Shown: in pieces, positions 24,831 to 40,200 of the stretch
How positions within the stretch are numbered: position 1 is the first letter of the stretch
Layout of the letters: every line of letters starts with the position of its first letter
From: Pegea sp. RAD2-039
Lineage: Eukaryota > Chordata > Thaliacea > Salpida > Salpidae
DNA length: 64,000 nt
Direction of reading: 5' to 3'
Assembly (NCBI GenBank): GCA_034620365.1
Contig: JAQGEQ010000023.1
Coordinates: forward strand, 434,001-498,000
The notes under the pieces: generated by a model
Told to the model about the DNA's origin: nothing
Database searches by the model: none
The model's input: only the letters and a program-made list of their open reading frames with translations
Made by a program: the position numbers and the translations under genes

Positions 24831-25210
24831 TGTGAAGGAGGATGCCTAAAAAGAGCACCTCTCGCTAACACACATTCTCACAAATTAGATCTATTTGACG
24901 TGTAAACGAAAAAGCATATGACAATGAAGAACTGCACAGAATCATAGTATTGTAAAAGAGAAAAATTCACAGTTTAGAAATGGCAATGTTGGCGATATTA
25001 TAACAATTCAGCTTTTTCTTGAACAGCACAAGTGATTTTGACATGACAATCTCTGATGGCAGATTGTTCCATGTACTGATTGTGCGGTATGAGAAAAAAC
25101 TTAATCTGGTTAACGTAGCTGGTGGAGTGGGCTTATTAAGATGTAATTTATGTCTTCTAAGTTGATATAACTTGAGGGAGGGACTAATGGAGAAAAAGTC
25201 ATATTTAAGG
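24798..25210 (-). mobile_element. 5'-truncated LINE (non-LTR retrotransposon), 3' end of the reverse-transcriptase ORF
   Basis: On the minus strand an open frame from about 25209 to the TGA at 24967 reads as the C-terminal end of a LINE polyprotein: YQLRRHKLHLNKP, then RTISTWNNLPSEIVMSKSL and LFKKKL. The pattern R.SFFSYRT...WNNLP..I....SL..FK..L is typical of the CR1/L2/Jockey-type ORF2 terminus. After the stop come about 140 nt of 3'UTR and a tail of repeated AATA units at about 24798-24830. The copy begins within the last 80 codons of ORF2, as expected from incomplete reverse transcription. It lies just past the LRMDA-like poly(A) signal, opposite in sense. Its reading frame is intact over this stretch, suggesting a fairly recent insertion. 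The clade cannot be fixed from so short a piece. Confidence 0.85.
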
Positions 25211-26480
25211 ATAAATAAACTTTATTTAAGAAGTTATATAGTATTCTAAACTTTATATATATCAACATCAGATAAAACAATTTTCAGTTTATTAAGCATT
25301 TTGTTTTGAAATTTTGTTGATTAAGCTAAAATTTGTACTTAGAAAAAAAATAATCAATAATAGTTAATAAATAAATCTAACAAAATTTATTCATCAATGT
25401 CATAGTGGTTATACTAAGATAAAAAATTACTTCCTGATTCTAGCTAAAATTTGAATAAAGTTCTTTTGTATCATGATGGTTTAAGCAATAATTGATCAAA
25501 CTAAAAAACAGATAACATTTTCTACTAAATAAAGTATTTATGGATCCACGTGATTTTTGATCAAATTTAAGATTTATTGTCTATGTCACCTTTCTGAGCT
25601 AAAATGTTCGTTTTATTGAATAATTTATTTTAAAATAAGTTTCATAACTACTTATAAAAGCATTTATTACTATCAATCAAATCTGTTTCAGTTTTCTTTG
25701 AACCAAGTTTAATGGAAAACTAATTTTGAATAAAGGTTGGAATTTGTGCATTTAAAAGTTATCTAAATTATCGAGAACTGTTTCATTAAACAAGAAACTG
25801 GTAGCTGATTTTACGAAAATAAACAAAAGAAATTGAAACACTCAAAGTACTTGAGACTAAAGCCCTGTGGCAAAGGACAAACTTGTTAAAACGATTTTTC
25901 AACTAAGGATTTTATGAAGATGTAGAAATAAATAAATTGCAACCAGTTTTTAACTGACGATTTCCATTTAAACAAAACAAAGAGATTACAATTCAGCTGC
26001 TAATGTATTTATATCTTTTGTTGCAGACATACAAACAACAAGTCATTAATTAATTTATAAAAATATTTGAGTATATCTTAGAAATTAAAAAATAATTGAT
26101 TCTAAAGATTTAATTTAAAAGTATTTACCACAAATCTTTTTTCTAAGAAATTTATTTATTTTTTATTCAAGCAAAAAAAAAACAATTTTAATTCGACTAG
26201 CTTTAAAAGGCAAAAATTACTTATTACTATTTTTGGAATATTATACAAAAACAATAAAACTAAAAAGTTATTTACATTTAAAAAATAGCTACAAAAGTAT
26301 CTAAGACATAAGTTTGTTGAACATTTCTTTAAACACACAGTGAAACGCACAGAAGATTGAAACAGTTTAGAATTAAACAGTAAAATACTTAAAATGGAAA
26401 ATGAACAGTTTGAAGTAAACACTTGTTTTATAAATCTAACAAAACCTTCAAAGAAAATTCAGTTCAGGGGATTTTGTGAA
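25211..26480. other. Intergenic interval between the LINE and the SHCBP1 3' end
   Basis: No gene or recognisable repeat. The part near 26150-26480 is the likely 3'UTR of SHCBP1; TTTATT (AATAAA on the minus strand) occurs at about 26152-26157. Confidence 0.45.
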
Positions 26481-29538
<3,058 letters not shown>

Positions 29539-29581
29539 TTTTAAATTTATAAGGTATAAAACTGTTTTGAACAAAATATTT

Positions 29582-29598
29582 CTGAAAAAAATTGTCTT
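29582..29598 (-). promoter_or_regulatory. Candidate trans-splice acceptor (or 5'UTR intron acceptor) before SHCBP1
   Basis: On the minus strand ACAATTTTTTTCAG ends at 29582, 43 nt before the ATG at 29538. No upstream exon with a donor is evident. Confidence 0.35.
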
Positions 29599-29599
29599 G

Positions 29600-31320
29600 A
29601 TTTTAGCATAAACATACATTTGATAAAAAATATATTTAACAGTTTATGGTTAAGTAAAATTATTATAAAATTAATTGAATATTATCAAAATTAAAAGTAT
29701 AAAAACTATTTAGAGAGATAAATCGTTCATACAAGTTTACTTTTTAAGAAAATAAAAAGTAAAAATTCAAAAAAGTATTTATCAAAAACTTAATATAATG
29801 ATTTAAATGAAGTTTTACCTTAAAATAAAATTATCCAAAATAGATTTAAAATCTTACTCTAAAACTGAGGTAAAAATAACATACTAATAAAAAATTTAAA
29901 ATAATTTAAAATTAATCACAAATTAACAAGAAAGATTTACTGTTAATAAGTTAGTAAAGTTTTATATTAAAAATAAAGATATAACAAAAAAAAGTTACAT
30001 CTGTAGTATGAAAAAACAAGATACAAAATATTTTCAAATTCAAAAATACAGAAACGATAGTGACGGTCAAAACAATAATTTAAAAACTGCAGTTTTACCA
30101 CATAACGAAATTTAAAAATCGACAATTATGGCACTTTTTTAAAGCTTACCCCTCATTTGCCTAATTTGAACGTTCAATCATATATTTTTAGTTTTGAAAT
30201 ATTAATTACGAAGTATAAACAATTCTCTCATAAAAATCTAATTTTGGTTTTATTCCCAGTAATTTCTAAAATAATAAAGAGTAAAAAAGTCGTTGAAAGC
30301 CTGTTTACTTAAGAGTCTAACAGACACTACTACAGTTACTTAAAATGATATTAAGAATACAGAATAAATATCTACTAATACTTATAATGAAAATTCAGCA
30401 TGATAAAAGACTGCAATAAATTGACAAACAGGTTTAATACTAACACTAAAAAGTAAACATTTATTTTTCTCATCGAGAAAACATAAGTGTACAAAGTTTA
30501 AAAGGAGTTTTTGTCAGTATAAATAAATCAGGTTGTATATTTCTTTTCTATAAACAAAAAATCAGTATTGTTTAAGATTTGCGGTATTATTTGCCAACTA
30601 TATTATGCGCAGCTTTGAATATAATAAAGTTCTGTCAAAGAATTATAATTGGTAGTAGCTGGCAAGTTTAAAGTAATGACTACAAGATTTATAAGATATA
30701 AATTTATGATTGATAAGCTGTCTCAGAGGTATGACTTCAACCAAGCGTAAATAAAAAAGAGAACACTATCCTTACAAATTTAGTGCTGCATTTAAATAAA
30801 TTAGTAAAGCATATATAGCATCAAACAAAAACAAAAGCTAACTTAGTATTTAGTAGGATTTTTAATTTTATATTTTGTGATTGGTAACTTATTTCTTCTT
30901 ATCGTTTATAATAATACCATTAACTAATGTAATTAGTTTTTCATCTAGTTGAGATTTGACTTTTATAGTAGGCTAAATAAACAACGTTTATGAATGCTGA
31001 ATTACAAATATTTTCATGTCAACGTTTTCAATCATATCGCTTATAATCTTAAACTACATGATTTACTCAAGTTTTCTAAATAATTGCAGTTTTTTGTTCA
31101 GAATATATTTTACAGTGTCTATTTTTCTTACTGAACTATTTTCGACAAACAGCCATAATTGGGTAAAGTTTGTTATGTTACATAAAAATGTTCAGCGTAT
31201 TTTTAATAACTTTCTTATCAACTCTAACATGATTAGAGGATATTTCTTCGTTTTTTTTAATAAGGTTCATTCTTATATTTTTTATCAATACTTTTAGACA
31301 AAACAGCTTTTTAGAAATAT
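29600..31320. other. Intergenic region between divergent SHCBP1 and DUS1L
   Basis: About 1.7 kb of AT-rich DNA separating two genes transcribed away from each other, so it should contain both promoters. I see no TATA box in a convincing position and no repeat. Pyrimidine-AG tracts (ATACTTTTAG, GCTTTTTAG, TTGTTTAG) crowd the last 40 bases before the DUS1L ATG. Confidence 0.4.
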
Positions 31321-31338
31321 TTATCATAATTGTTTAGG

Positions 31339-33758
31339 ATGAAAGAAAAATTAGGTGGTTATGAATTTTATTCAAAAGTATTGGGTAATCCAACAAAAGT
31401 TGTTGCACCTATGGTTGATCAAAGTGAGCTTGCTTGGAGGATGTTAAGTAGAAAATATGGTGCTGAACTTTGTTATAGCCCCATGTTTCATTCTTCTGTC
31501 TTCTTAAAAGATCCACAATACCGGTTAGTTTATATCTTATAAGATTTAATGAATTTCTTATCAGGCTATAAATATTTACTGATAGTACAAAGTTTATACT
31601 AATTGATATATGTTCTTTTTTCAAACTATTTGTCAAGCTTATTTCAATTTATTTTTGAAGGTAACATTCTTTTTATTATTATGTTTCATAAATTGTTTAT
31701 AAATTTATTTACTCTATATACAATTTGCTATTATTGAATAGATATGCTAATAATTAATAATTTCTAAAATATAGAAAAGTATAACTGATATTTAAGTTTT
31801 TGTTTTGTCATTTTTTAATTTGATCTGTAGAGGTTTTTATAAACCATTTTATTTATTACTATTTGCAATAAATCAGTCATAGTAAGAATGCTTCTTAGGT
31901 AATTAATATAATTTTAATCTGACCAGCTGTATGAGTATATAAATCATTTAATTATATATTGTCTTATTTGTTTAAAGCTTATGAAATAAATTGAACCAAT
32001 AACCATAATTCAAATATCTTGTTTTTATCACTTTTTAAATTCTTGTTTTACTTCTTTATTATCTGAGATTGTTAAAATGTACAATATTGAAAGCTTTTTT
32101 CTACTTATATTTTTCTACTTAGTGTACAATTAAGGTTTTTGTTCAAAATGTAAATTAAATGTTGTGGCTGAAACTTATTGTGTTTTTAGCAAGTTTTTTT
32201 TAATACTTATTTCAAAAAAATATTTATTTAAGCTTATAGTTAGTTTATTTTTGTATATATTTATAAAAAATATATAATCTCAGTTTAATTTCAAAGTTTT
32301 GATTTGAAACTTTTTTGATGGTTTTATTCATAGGAATGATGCCCTGGCTAGCTGTAAAGAAGACAGACCTCTTATAATCCAATTTTGTGGCAATGACCCG
32401 GACATAATTATTAGGGCATCCAAATTGGCTGAGAAACATTGTGATGCAATTGATTTAAATTTAGGATGTCCTCAGGTTGAAACTAATTTAATATTTTAAT
32501 ATTTTTCAAATAGTTTAAAACTCCTCCTGTGTTTTCTAACTTAAGTTTTTGGGATAAATTTTTGAATAAGATGAATGATAAAAAAACAACTCAATTTTCA
32601 ACTCCTCATCAGATGATTGCTAAAAGAGGATATTACGGAGCGTTTTTAGAAAAGGATTGGAAATTGATTGAAGAGATCATAAAACGTTGCCATGAAGAAC
32701 TTGATGTCCCTATAACTTGTAAAATTCGTGTATTTGATGATATCAAGAAATCAGTGGAATACGCTCGTATGATTGAAAGGTTACAACTTCTTTGCATCTC
32801 ATTTAAAGTCTTAAGAAGATGTTATTTTTAGAGCAGGGTGCCAACTTTTAACTGTTCACGGACGGACAAAAGAAATGAAAGGTCCGAACACCGGAATTGC
32901 TAGCTGGAAGCACATCAAAGCTATCAAAGAATCTCTTCAAATCCCTGTAATTGCAAATGGAAACATCCAGTATAAACAAGACTACTTAAGGTAGGTGAGA
33001 TCAGTATCTTCATCATCTTCATCATTTATTTCATCAGATGTATGGAAGAAACTAATGTAGATGGAGTTATGATAGCGGAAGGAAGTCTTCGGAACCCTGC
33101 TCTTTTTCAAGGCGTAAATCCTATAGTATGGGACATCACAGAAGAATATTTAGATCTAGTGGACATATACCCATGTCCACTGTCTTATGTTCGAGGTCAC
33201 GTGTTCAAAATGTGTCATCACGCTCTACAGCGCCACCATGTGGCGCGCGAAGCAGTTGCTACTTCTAAATCGCTTTCTGACATCCGAACAGCAGTCAGTC
33301 TTCTGAAACAGATCTGTACTGAACAATGTCATCAATCAAGTGATGACGTCACACATACTGATGACGTTGCACTTCCTCTTCCTCATTGGATGTGTCAACC
33401 CTACATCAGACCTCCTCCACCAGAAACTTCGATCCCCAACGAGAAGATCAAAGATGAAAATGCAAAGATTTCAAAGAAGAAGATGAAGAAGCTAATAAAA
33501 AGGAAGCATGCTCCTAATGTTGAAGGAATGACTTTAGAAGAAAGCGCTAGAAAGCTTCTTGCTTTTGAGATTGAACGAAGTAAGATGAAGATCACTTATT
33601 CGAAGTGTGTCTTGTGTGGAAATCCGGCTGGTGAGAAGTGTGTCTTTAAAAGTTGTAGACTTTGTTGCAAGAAAAGGTCGAAAGAAGTTGAAACTATTAA
33701 CTGTTATCCCCATAAGCAAGCTCGAAAAATGAAATCTGCCAACAAAAATAAAGTTTAA
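31339..33758 (+). CDS. DUS1L: tRNA-dihydrouridine synthase 1-like
   Basis: Five exons (31339-31523, 32334-32475, 32613-32779, 32832-32990, 33038-33758) encode 457 residues (human DUS1L about 473). The enzyme is an FMN-dependent TIM barrel that reduces uridine to dihydrouridine in the tRNA D-loop (positions 16/17 for the Dus1 class). Visible: the FMN-binding [22 protein letters not shown], the catalytic cysteine in [52 protein letters not shown] and [13 protein letters not shown]. The C-terminal extension has a basic stretch and a cysteine cluster ([19 protein letters not shown]), probably zinc-binding and typical of DUS1L. The ATG at 31339 is used; an upstream in-frame TTG is not needed. Introns 3 and 4 are 52 and 47 nt. 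Confidence 0.94.
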
Positions 33759-33759
33759 T

Positions 33760-36700
33760 TTTCTTGCTATTCCAAAAATCATTTTTTATTCATGCAAACT
33801 TTTAGTGAAGTAGTTTGCATATCAAATTGTTCTTCACTATTTATTGTTTAGCTTTTGGTGCTTTCATTTATTTATTTATTTATACCTTCCACTGACTCTA
33901 TGATTGATAACTTAAAAAGTCTCAGGTGAAAATTTGCTCAATTTTTTTTCTTACTAAAACATACTTGATCCGATTTTCTAGAAATAATCATTTCCAAATT
34001 TGTCAGCAATAATGATCAACTAAAAAATATTGATATTTAGAAGTAAAAATCAAACTGAAATAGAACTGGGTTTATTTTCCAGTAAAATTTTAAGAATTTT
34101 CTGTTTTTGTTGCATCCAAAATTATGTGATAAAAATAAATGGCTTTCACTAACTTTGAAATTTTTCATACAAATTTTTAGCTGGTGTTAGTCTTATAGCT
34201 GAGGTTATCTATAAATAGCAAATAGTTTTGAAAGTTATGGAAAAAAATTGATTAATTTCATTCTAAGTAAAAGCATTCAAATAAAGAGTAGAATCAAAAT
34301 GATTAATTCTACTAAAATATTGATATTTATCTAGCGGAAAATTTGACAATTTAATATTAAAATAAATGAAAGTAAAGAAGTTGTTATTATGAATTCATGA
34401 AGCAACTTTATCATATGTTAAATAACAAGTTTTAACAAGAATGATATCAAGATAACCAATTAAATTTCTTTCAATCGTTACAGTTTTTACTAGAGGACTT
34501 CTTATGTTGAAATCTTCAATAATTATTTTTTAATCTTAGCTTCTTTTTAATTACTGTATGGTATTTAAATACATTTGTTAGCAAACTGATTACCAGGTTT
34601 ATTAGAAATCCTGTTGTTAATTATTACTTTAAGTATACAAAAATTACAGCTTTTAACATTAAGTCTTCCGATATCAAATAAATACATTTTACTTGATTGG
34701 TTCTTTGTTCTAGCTTTGCTTTTTAGTAAATTTAAAATGTCAGAATCTACAATATTTAGTTTTCTTAGAAAAAAACCATTTAAGAAGTTGTTAAAAAGTT
34801 TGTTTGCAAGCTTATAGCTATTAAATGAAAAAACTTTACTTTCTCAGTAAAAAATAGATTTCAGTCGAAAAAATACCAAAAAATAGATAAACTGTTCTAA
34901 AAATTGGTAAGATTATCTATAATAAAACGTCCTTTTTACAAAATCAGTTATATCAAGTTATGATAATTAAAGTTATTTAATTTTTACAATTGATAATTGC
35001 AAATTACAAAATATACATTTTTTATTTCAAAGATGTATAAGCTCCAAAATATCTGATTAGTGTTATTACCACCGTGATTAGATTTTACAAACGATTGAAT
35101 ATATAATGTATCAGATCCACAATTAAAACTTTTTGATTTTTACATCTTCCATCTCTTAGTAGTCATAAAAACTTTAAGTTGTAAATTAACCGAGCTTCTT
35201 TGAGTAAATAGTGAAGCATCATCAAAGCGTTGACTTGTCATAAAAAATTTGTAGGCCCACAAATAAAAAGTATATATGTTGTTTATTTCTGCAAGTCTGA
35301 GCCATTTGTATGTTGCATTTACATTCATAATTTTTAAAGTATCAGTAGATTTTTTGAAACAATAAGGTGTTCAAAGAGTTTTAGTTAAGCAAATTAGAAA
35401 GAAAAAGGCTAGTAGTTGTTGAAGTTTTAGGAAATAGAAAAATACTTAAACTTAACAACTGTTATTGTACTGCAAGCTGAACCATGAAAACTGTTGTCTG
35501 ATTTTTTTGAAAGTCTTTAACTTAATATGAAGATTTTAATGAATAAAAGTTAAAGAATGTTTTAAAAATAGAACTTTAAATATAATTTTGATTTACAAAA
35601 TCTATTATAATAGTCAGGTAAAACTTGACTTCAGTTTTATTTTGAGTAGATATTTTGATAAATTTTATTCTAAATTTTTTACGTTCATTATTATTTCATC
35701 CAACTTGTTATTTAAAACTTGTGACATTTCTGTAATGATTCACATATAACGGTTGAAAAGAACAACAAGAGTTAGACTTTTGCGTCATACATATTGATGT
35801 CACATCCGTATGTAAGTTGCAATCAGTTTTTCCATTATTTTAACGCCTATAATGAAATTGAAAAGTAAAAGCTATCAAGTCTAAAATCTGATCTAAGTTT
35901 TGACTTTTCTTTAAAAACATGTTTATTGAGTAACAAACTTTTTTATGAGTTTAGACTTGAGTAATATTTATTACATATTGATGAAATAATGTAAAAAATA
36001 TCAATGGTAAATAAGAAATCTTAAATGAAAAAAGTCGAGTTATTACAATTATGAAATCAATGTTTTTTTTTAGATAAATATTAACTTAGTTTCATTTTTT
36101 CACAGTGTAGACTTGAAAATAGTTTATCAGTTATTAGCAAGCTTTATTATTTTAAATTTTTCAAAAGGAGCATTATAGTATGATCACTATTAAGCAAAGA
36201 TTTTTTGTGTCCAATGTTGATTTGTGGTTATGTAATTATTTTAGAATTCAGTTTCAAAAATTAAAAAAGAAAACAGGAAATTGAACAACTTGCTCAAACT
36301 TACTCAGCCTTCAACTTTGTTTTGATAAAACTAGTTTTTTGTTTATCAACATTTCTATAAATGATAAAGACTTTAAATAATTTTTGATGTTATACTAAAT
36401 TTACATTTGCTTTAAGAAAGTAGAAAAAATACCATAAGGTTTTTTTTTCAGATGTTACTAAACTACAAAGTATTTCTTTGCCAAATAGCTAACTAGTTTC
36501 ACTTTGTAGGCAGCCTAATATAAAGACTTGGAAATTTTTCATTAAGTCAAAAGTAGTCAAGAAAGAATAGCAAATAAGATTTATTTACTCTTATGATTTG
36601 GTTTATAAGGAAGCTATATTAGATTTTTAAAAGAAATTAGTTCTAAAGTGTTTATTATGTTAGATGAAAAAATAATATCCTACTTTCATATATTGGTAAA

Positions 36701-37270
36701 AGTTTATTGAAAAAAAAACCCTAATATGATACAAACTTATTCTTAAGTACAAAGTGCTATTATCTTTGGTTACTGTTTAATTTGCTGTATTTTAGTAAAC
36801 AAGTATAAAAATATATCTTTAATTAAATAAAAACTCTCTAAAGCGTTTCTATGTAACTTGAATTACTACTTTATTTTCATTTCTTAAAAGTCACGGTAAA
36901 TTTTCAGTTTAGCTTTTTTATTTTACAGTAGCAGTCAGTAACCAACTAACAGATTTTAGTTATTTCGCTTTTTAGTTGAATTTGTTCTTAAAATTGTAAC
37001 TAAGTTTATTAATCATACTTAAAACAACTTCTGTTACTCACTTATTAATCGTAATTATAGCTAATAATAATTTGAAAGTTTAGTTTTACTAAAAATAAAT
37101 TTTCAAAATATATTGTTGTTAAAGATCTTATAACAGTGCGAAAACATCATCTATAATTGTTGATTAACTTTATAATTTGAAATAGCAATTTCATTATTTT
37201 AAATTAAAACTATTTCACAAGTATTTTTAGAATTTTTCAATACATTTCTGCTTTTCTGGTCGTCATAGTT
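33760..37270. other. Gene-free interval DUS1L to the FYB-like adaptor
   Basis: About 3.5 kb of AT-rich DNA. It contains a short ATTT microsatellite at about 33868-33885. A 62-codon minus-strand frame at 35140-35328 starts with ATG, but I recognise nothing in it. Nothing else supportable. Confidence 0.45.
33868..33885. repeat. Short ATTT microsatellite
   Basis: Four tandem ATTT units about 110 bp after DUS1L. Unlike the run at 24798 no element sequence adjoins it. Confidence 0.6.
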
Positions 37271-37275
37271 AAATA

Positions 37276-40200
37276 ATGAGCTCAGAGGTAAGTACTTTAA
37301 ATTGATTACTTTATCTTAGAAAGCTTAAAAGATGTTCACATAACTGAGCTAGTGTTAGTTGTATGTTTGCCACTAGACTATTAGTAACATCAATCAAATC
37401 TGTACAGATTCAAAAATATAAATGTTTGTTTTATTTATTTACAGCAACCAGCGTGGATGAAGGAGCTAGCTGCTCTACGTCGTAATAGTGCTCTAAACGA
37501 TGCCACTAAGTCAAATCCATGGCAGAATAAAGGAAATCAACAAACAACTAATCAAAGAAGCAGTCTTCTATCAAGAAATAAGTTTACTTCATCAAGTCCA
37601 GGTATAAACGAAAGAAAAGAAAATCAAGATACTGGAAAATCGTTAGCTGAAACATTAAGAGAAAGATTAGATGAAAGAAAAACAAGAGAGGCTCTCGAAA
37701 ACCACACAGAGGAGTCTAATAGTAGTTCAAAGAAAAATATGGAATGCAAGGATGACGTTTGCCAACAGCAACAAGTTTCTAACTTTATGAGAGAAGGTAG
37801 TCGTGTTGGAAACAAAACAAATTCTGTTAAGTTTGATCAATCAAAGAAAAATGATCCTGTGAAACCAAACTCATGGCTTCACAGTGCAAAGATTAAAGAA
37901 AAAAATTCAAATATTTCAACTTCAAATTCTCTCAATAAATCTTCTAGCATGCAAAATCATCAAAGTATTCGTTTTTACATTTTTTATTACTCATATTAGA
38001 ATGATATTTAATTATGCTGATCTATCATTCATCATTTCCTCAAGCTTTCATATTATTATTTGTATAGCTTGAATAAACAACTACAGAGATATTCATTTAC
38101 TCTTTAAAAAGATTTTTAGAGTTTATTTTAATGATTTAAAACTCTTCGCGAATTAAACATAATAATTTTATGATATTTTAATGTTTAAATTTTCTTTCGT
38201 TTTAATTCTCTTCTAATTATCTGCTTCATATATCACGATTGTTGTACAAATTTATTAAAACCACCATTGTGTAAAATTAAGTTTAAAAATCATAAAATCT
38301 AGATTGAAAAATAATTTATTTTTTCATTTAAATTTTGTTGTTAAAAATTTAGTTTTTAAACAAATTAGCTTTAATGAATTTTTAAAATAAGTTTCGTCAT
38401 CTTATAATGTTGTTCACAGAAAATCTTCCTCCGCCACCGAGCTTCGTTGTCAACTCAGATTCTTCCCAAGCCTATTCTTCGGATACTTATTTGACATCTT
38501 ACCAACCACAAGAGGTATTTCCAATACCTCCTAAGCCACCAATGAGTGCTTTACCATCAAAAAAACCCCAATTTTACAAAACATCTTCTTCAAATCAAAT
38601 CCAATCATCAAAAATTGAACCCAGATCTTCATTGCCTAATATACAATCACCTAAAAATATATTTTCGGCTCCAACTGTCGAAAATTCATTTCCTGGACCT
38701 CCTTTACCATCGAAACCACTTCCTGATCCACCTCTATCATCTATCCCCTTACCTGGACCACCCTTGCCATCCAAACCATTTTCTGGACCACCCTTACCGT
38801 CCAAACCATTTCCTGGACCATCTATTCAATCAAAACCACTTCCTGAACCACCATTACCATCCAAACCATTTTCTGGACCACCCTTACCGTCCAAACCATT
38901 TCCTGGACCATCTATTCAATCAAAACCACTTCCTGAACCACCATTATCATCCAAACCATTTTCTGGACCACCCTTACCGTCCAAACCACTTCCTGGACCA
39001 TCTATTCAATCAAAACCACTTCCTGATCCACCATTACCATCCAAACCACTTCCTGAACCACCCTTACCATCCAAACCATTTTCTGGACCACCCTTACCGT
39101 CCAAACCATTTCCTGGACCATCTATTCAATCAAAACCACTTCCTGATCCACCATTATCATCCAAACCATTTTCTGGACCACCTTTGCCGTCCAAACCATT
39201 TCCTGGACCACCTTTGCCGTCCAAACCATTTCCTGGACCATCTATTCAATCCAAACCACTTCCTGAACCACCACTACCATCCAAACCATTTTCTGAACCA
39301 CCATTACCATCCAAACCATTTTTTGAACCACCTTTGCCGTCCAAACCTCTACTTGAGCCCTCTAAAACATTCCCAGAACCTCCTTTAGCATCCCCACCAC
39401 TCTCTGGTCCTTCTTTATCATCTAAACCAGAATCACCAGTTCCTTCTAGGACATCTTTTCTGTATAGAACAGCAAAAACAGGTTTGTAACTTCCTATTTA
39501 TTTTGATTTCTAATAACCGATATTTTAGGTGAACCAAGAAGAAAGTCAATTCCACAAGATATTCTCCAACGTCCAAAACCTGCTAAGCCGGTCAAACCTG
39601 CGATCATAAAAGGTCTTATGGAAACTAATTATTTAGTTTTGATTTCTAAAGCAAGCAAAACTTCAAAATTTCCGAGAAAAGTTTTTTGAAAAGTCTTAAC
39701 GTCAGCAGTTTTATGAAAACTTGATTATTTGTAGGAAAAAATCTTCACTATGCCAGGAAATCGTTACCAGCTTTACCTGAAAATGGTAACTAAACACCTA
39801 AATAATAATATTTGATAATAAGTTGCTTAAAAAAGTTTTTATTTATCTATTTTTAAATAGTTTTATAATCTGTAAAACAATTTTCAGTGCCTTCAATACA
39901 ATCATCACAAAATATGATGTAAGTACATCCACAACAGACAAAGATCTTTTCAGTGAACTACCAGATGTTTGTCGTCGGCTTTAAAAGTAACAAGATTGTT
40001 TAGAGATACTTGGGATGATGAGGAAGCCCCTGATGTTATTTATCAAGACACAGATAATCCTGATCCTGCACCTATTCTTCCACAAAGACCACTGACTCTT
40101 CCACCAAGAAGACCTTCCATTACAGGTTGCCGGAAAACTTACTTATTGTTTCTAAACTTTATCTAATATTGCTTACTAGAGCCAGATAATGTATACTTAG

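Noticed and set aside
35140-35328. 62-codon minus-strand frame starting with a true ATG
   Set aside because: Slightly more protein-like than most, but no signal peptide, no family resemblance and no flanking exons. Not strong enough to call a gene.
38546-39388. Long second reading frame rich in His-Pro-Asn-His-Phe-Leu
   Set aside because: It is the +1 frame of the 30-bp proline-rich minisatellite. A repeat whose unit is a multiple of three keeps several frames open; the coding frame is fixed by splice joins to flanking exons.
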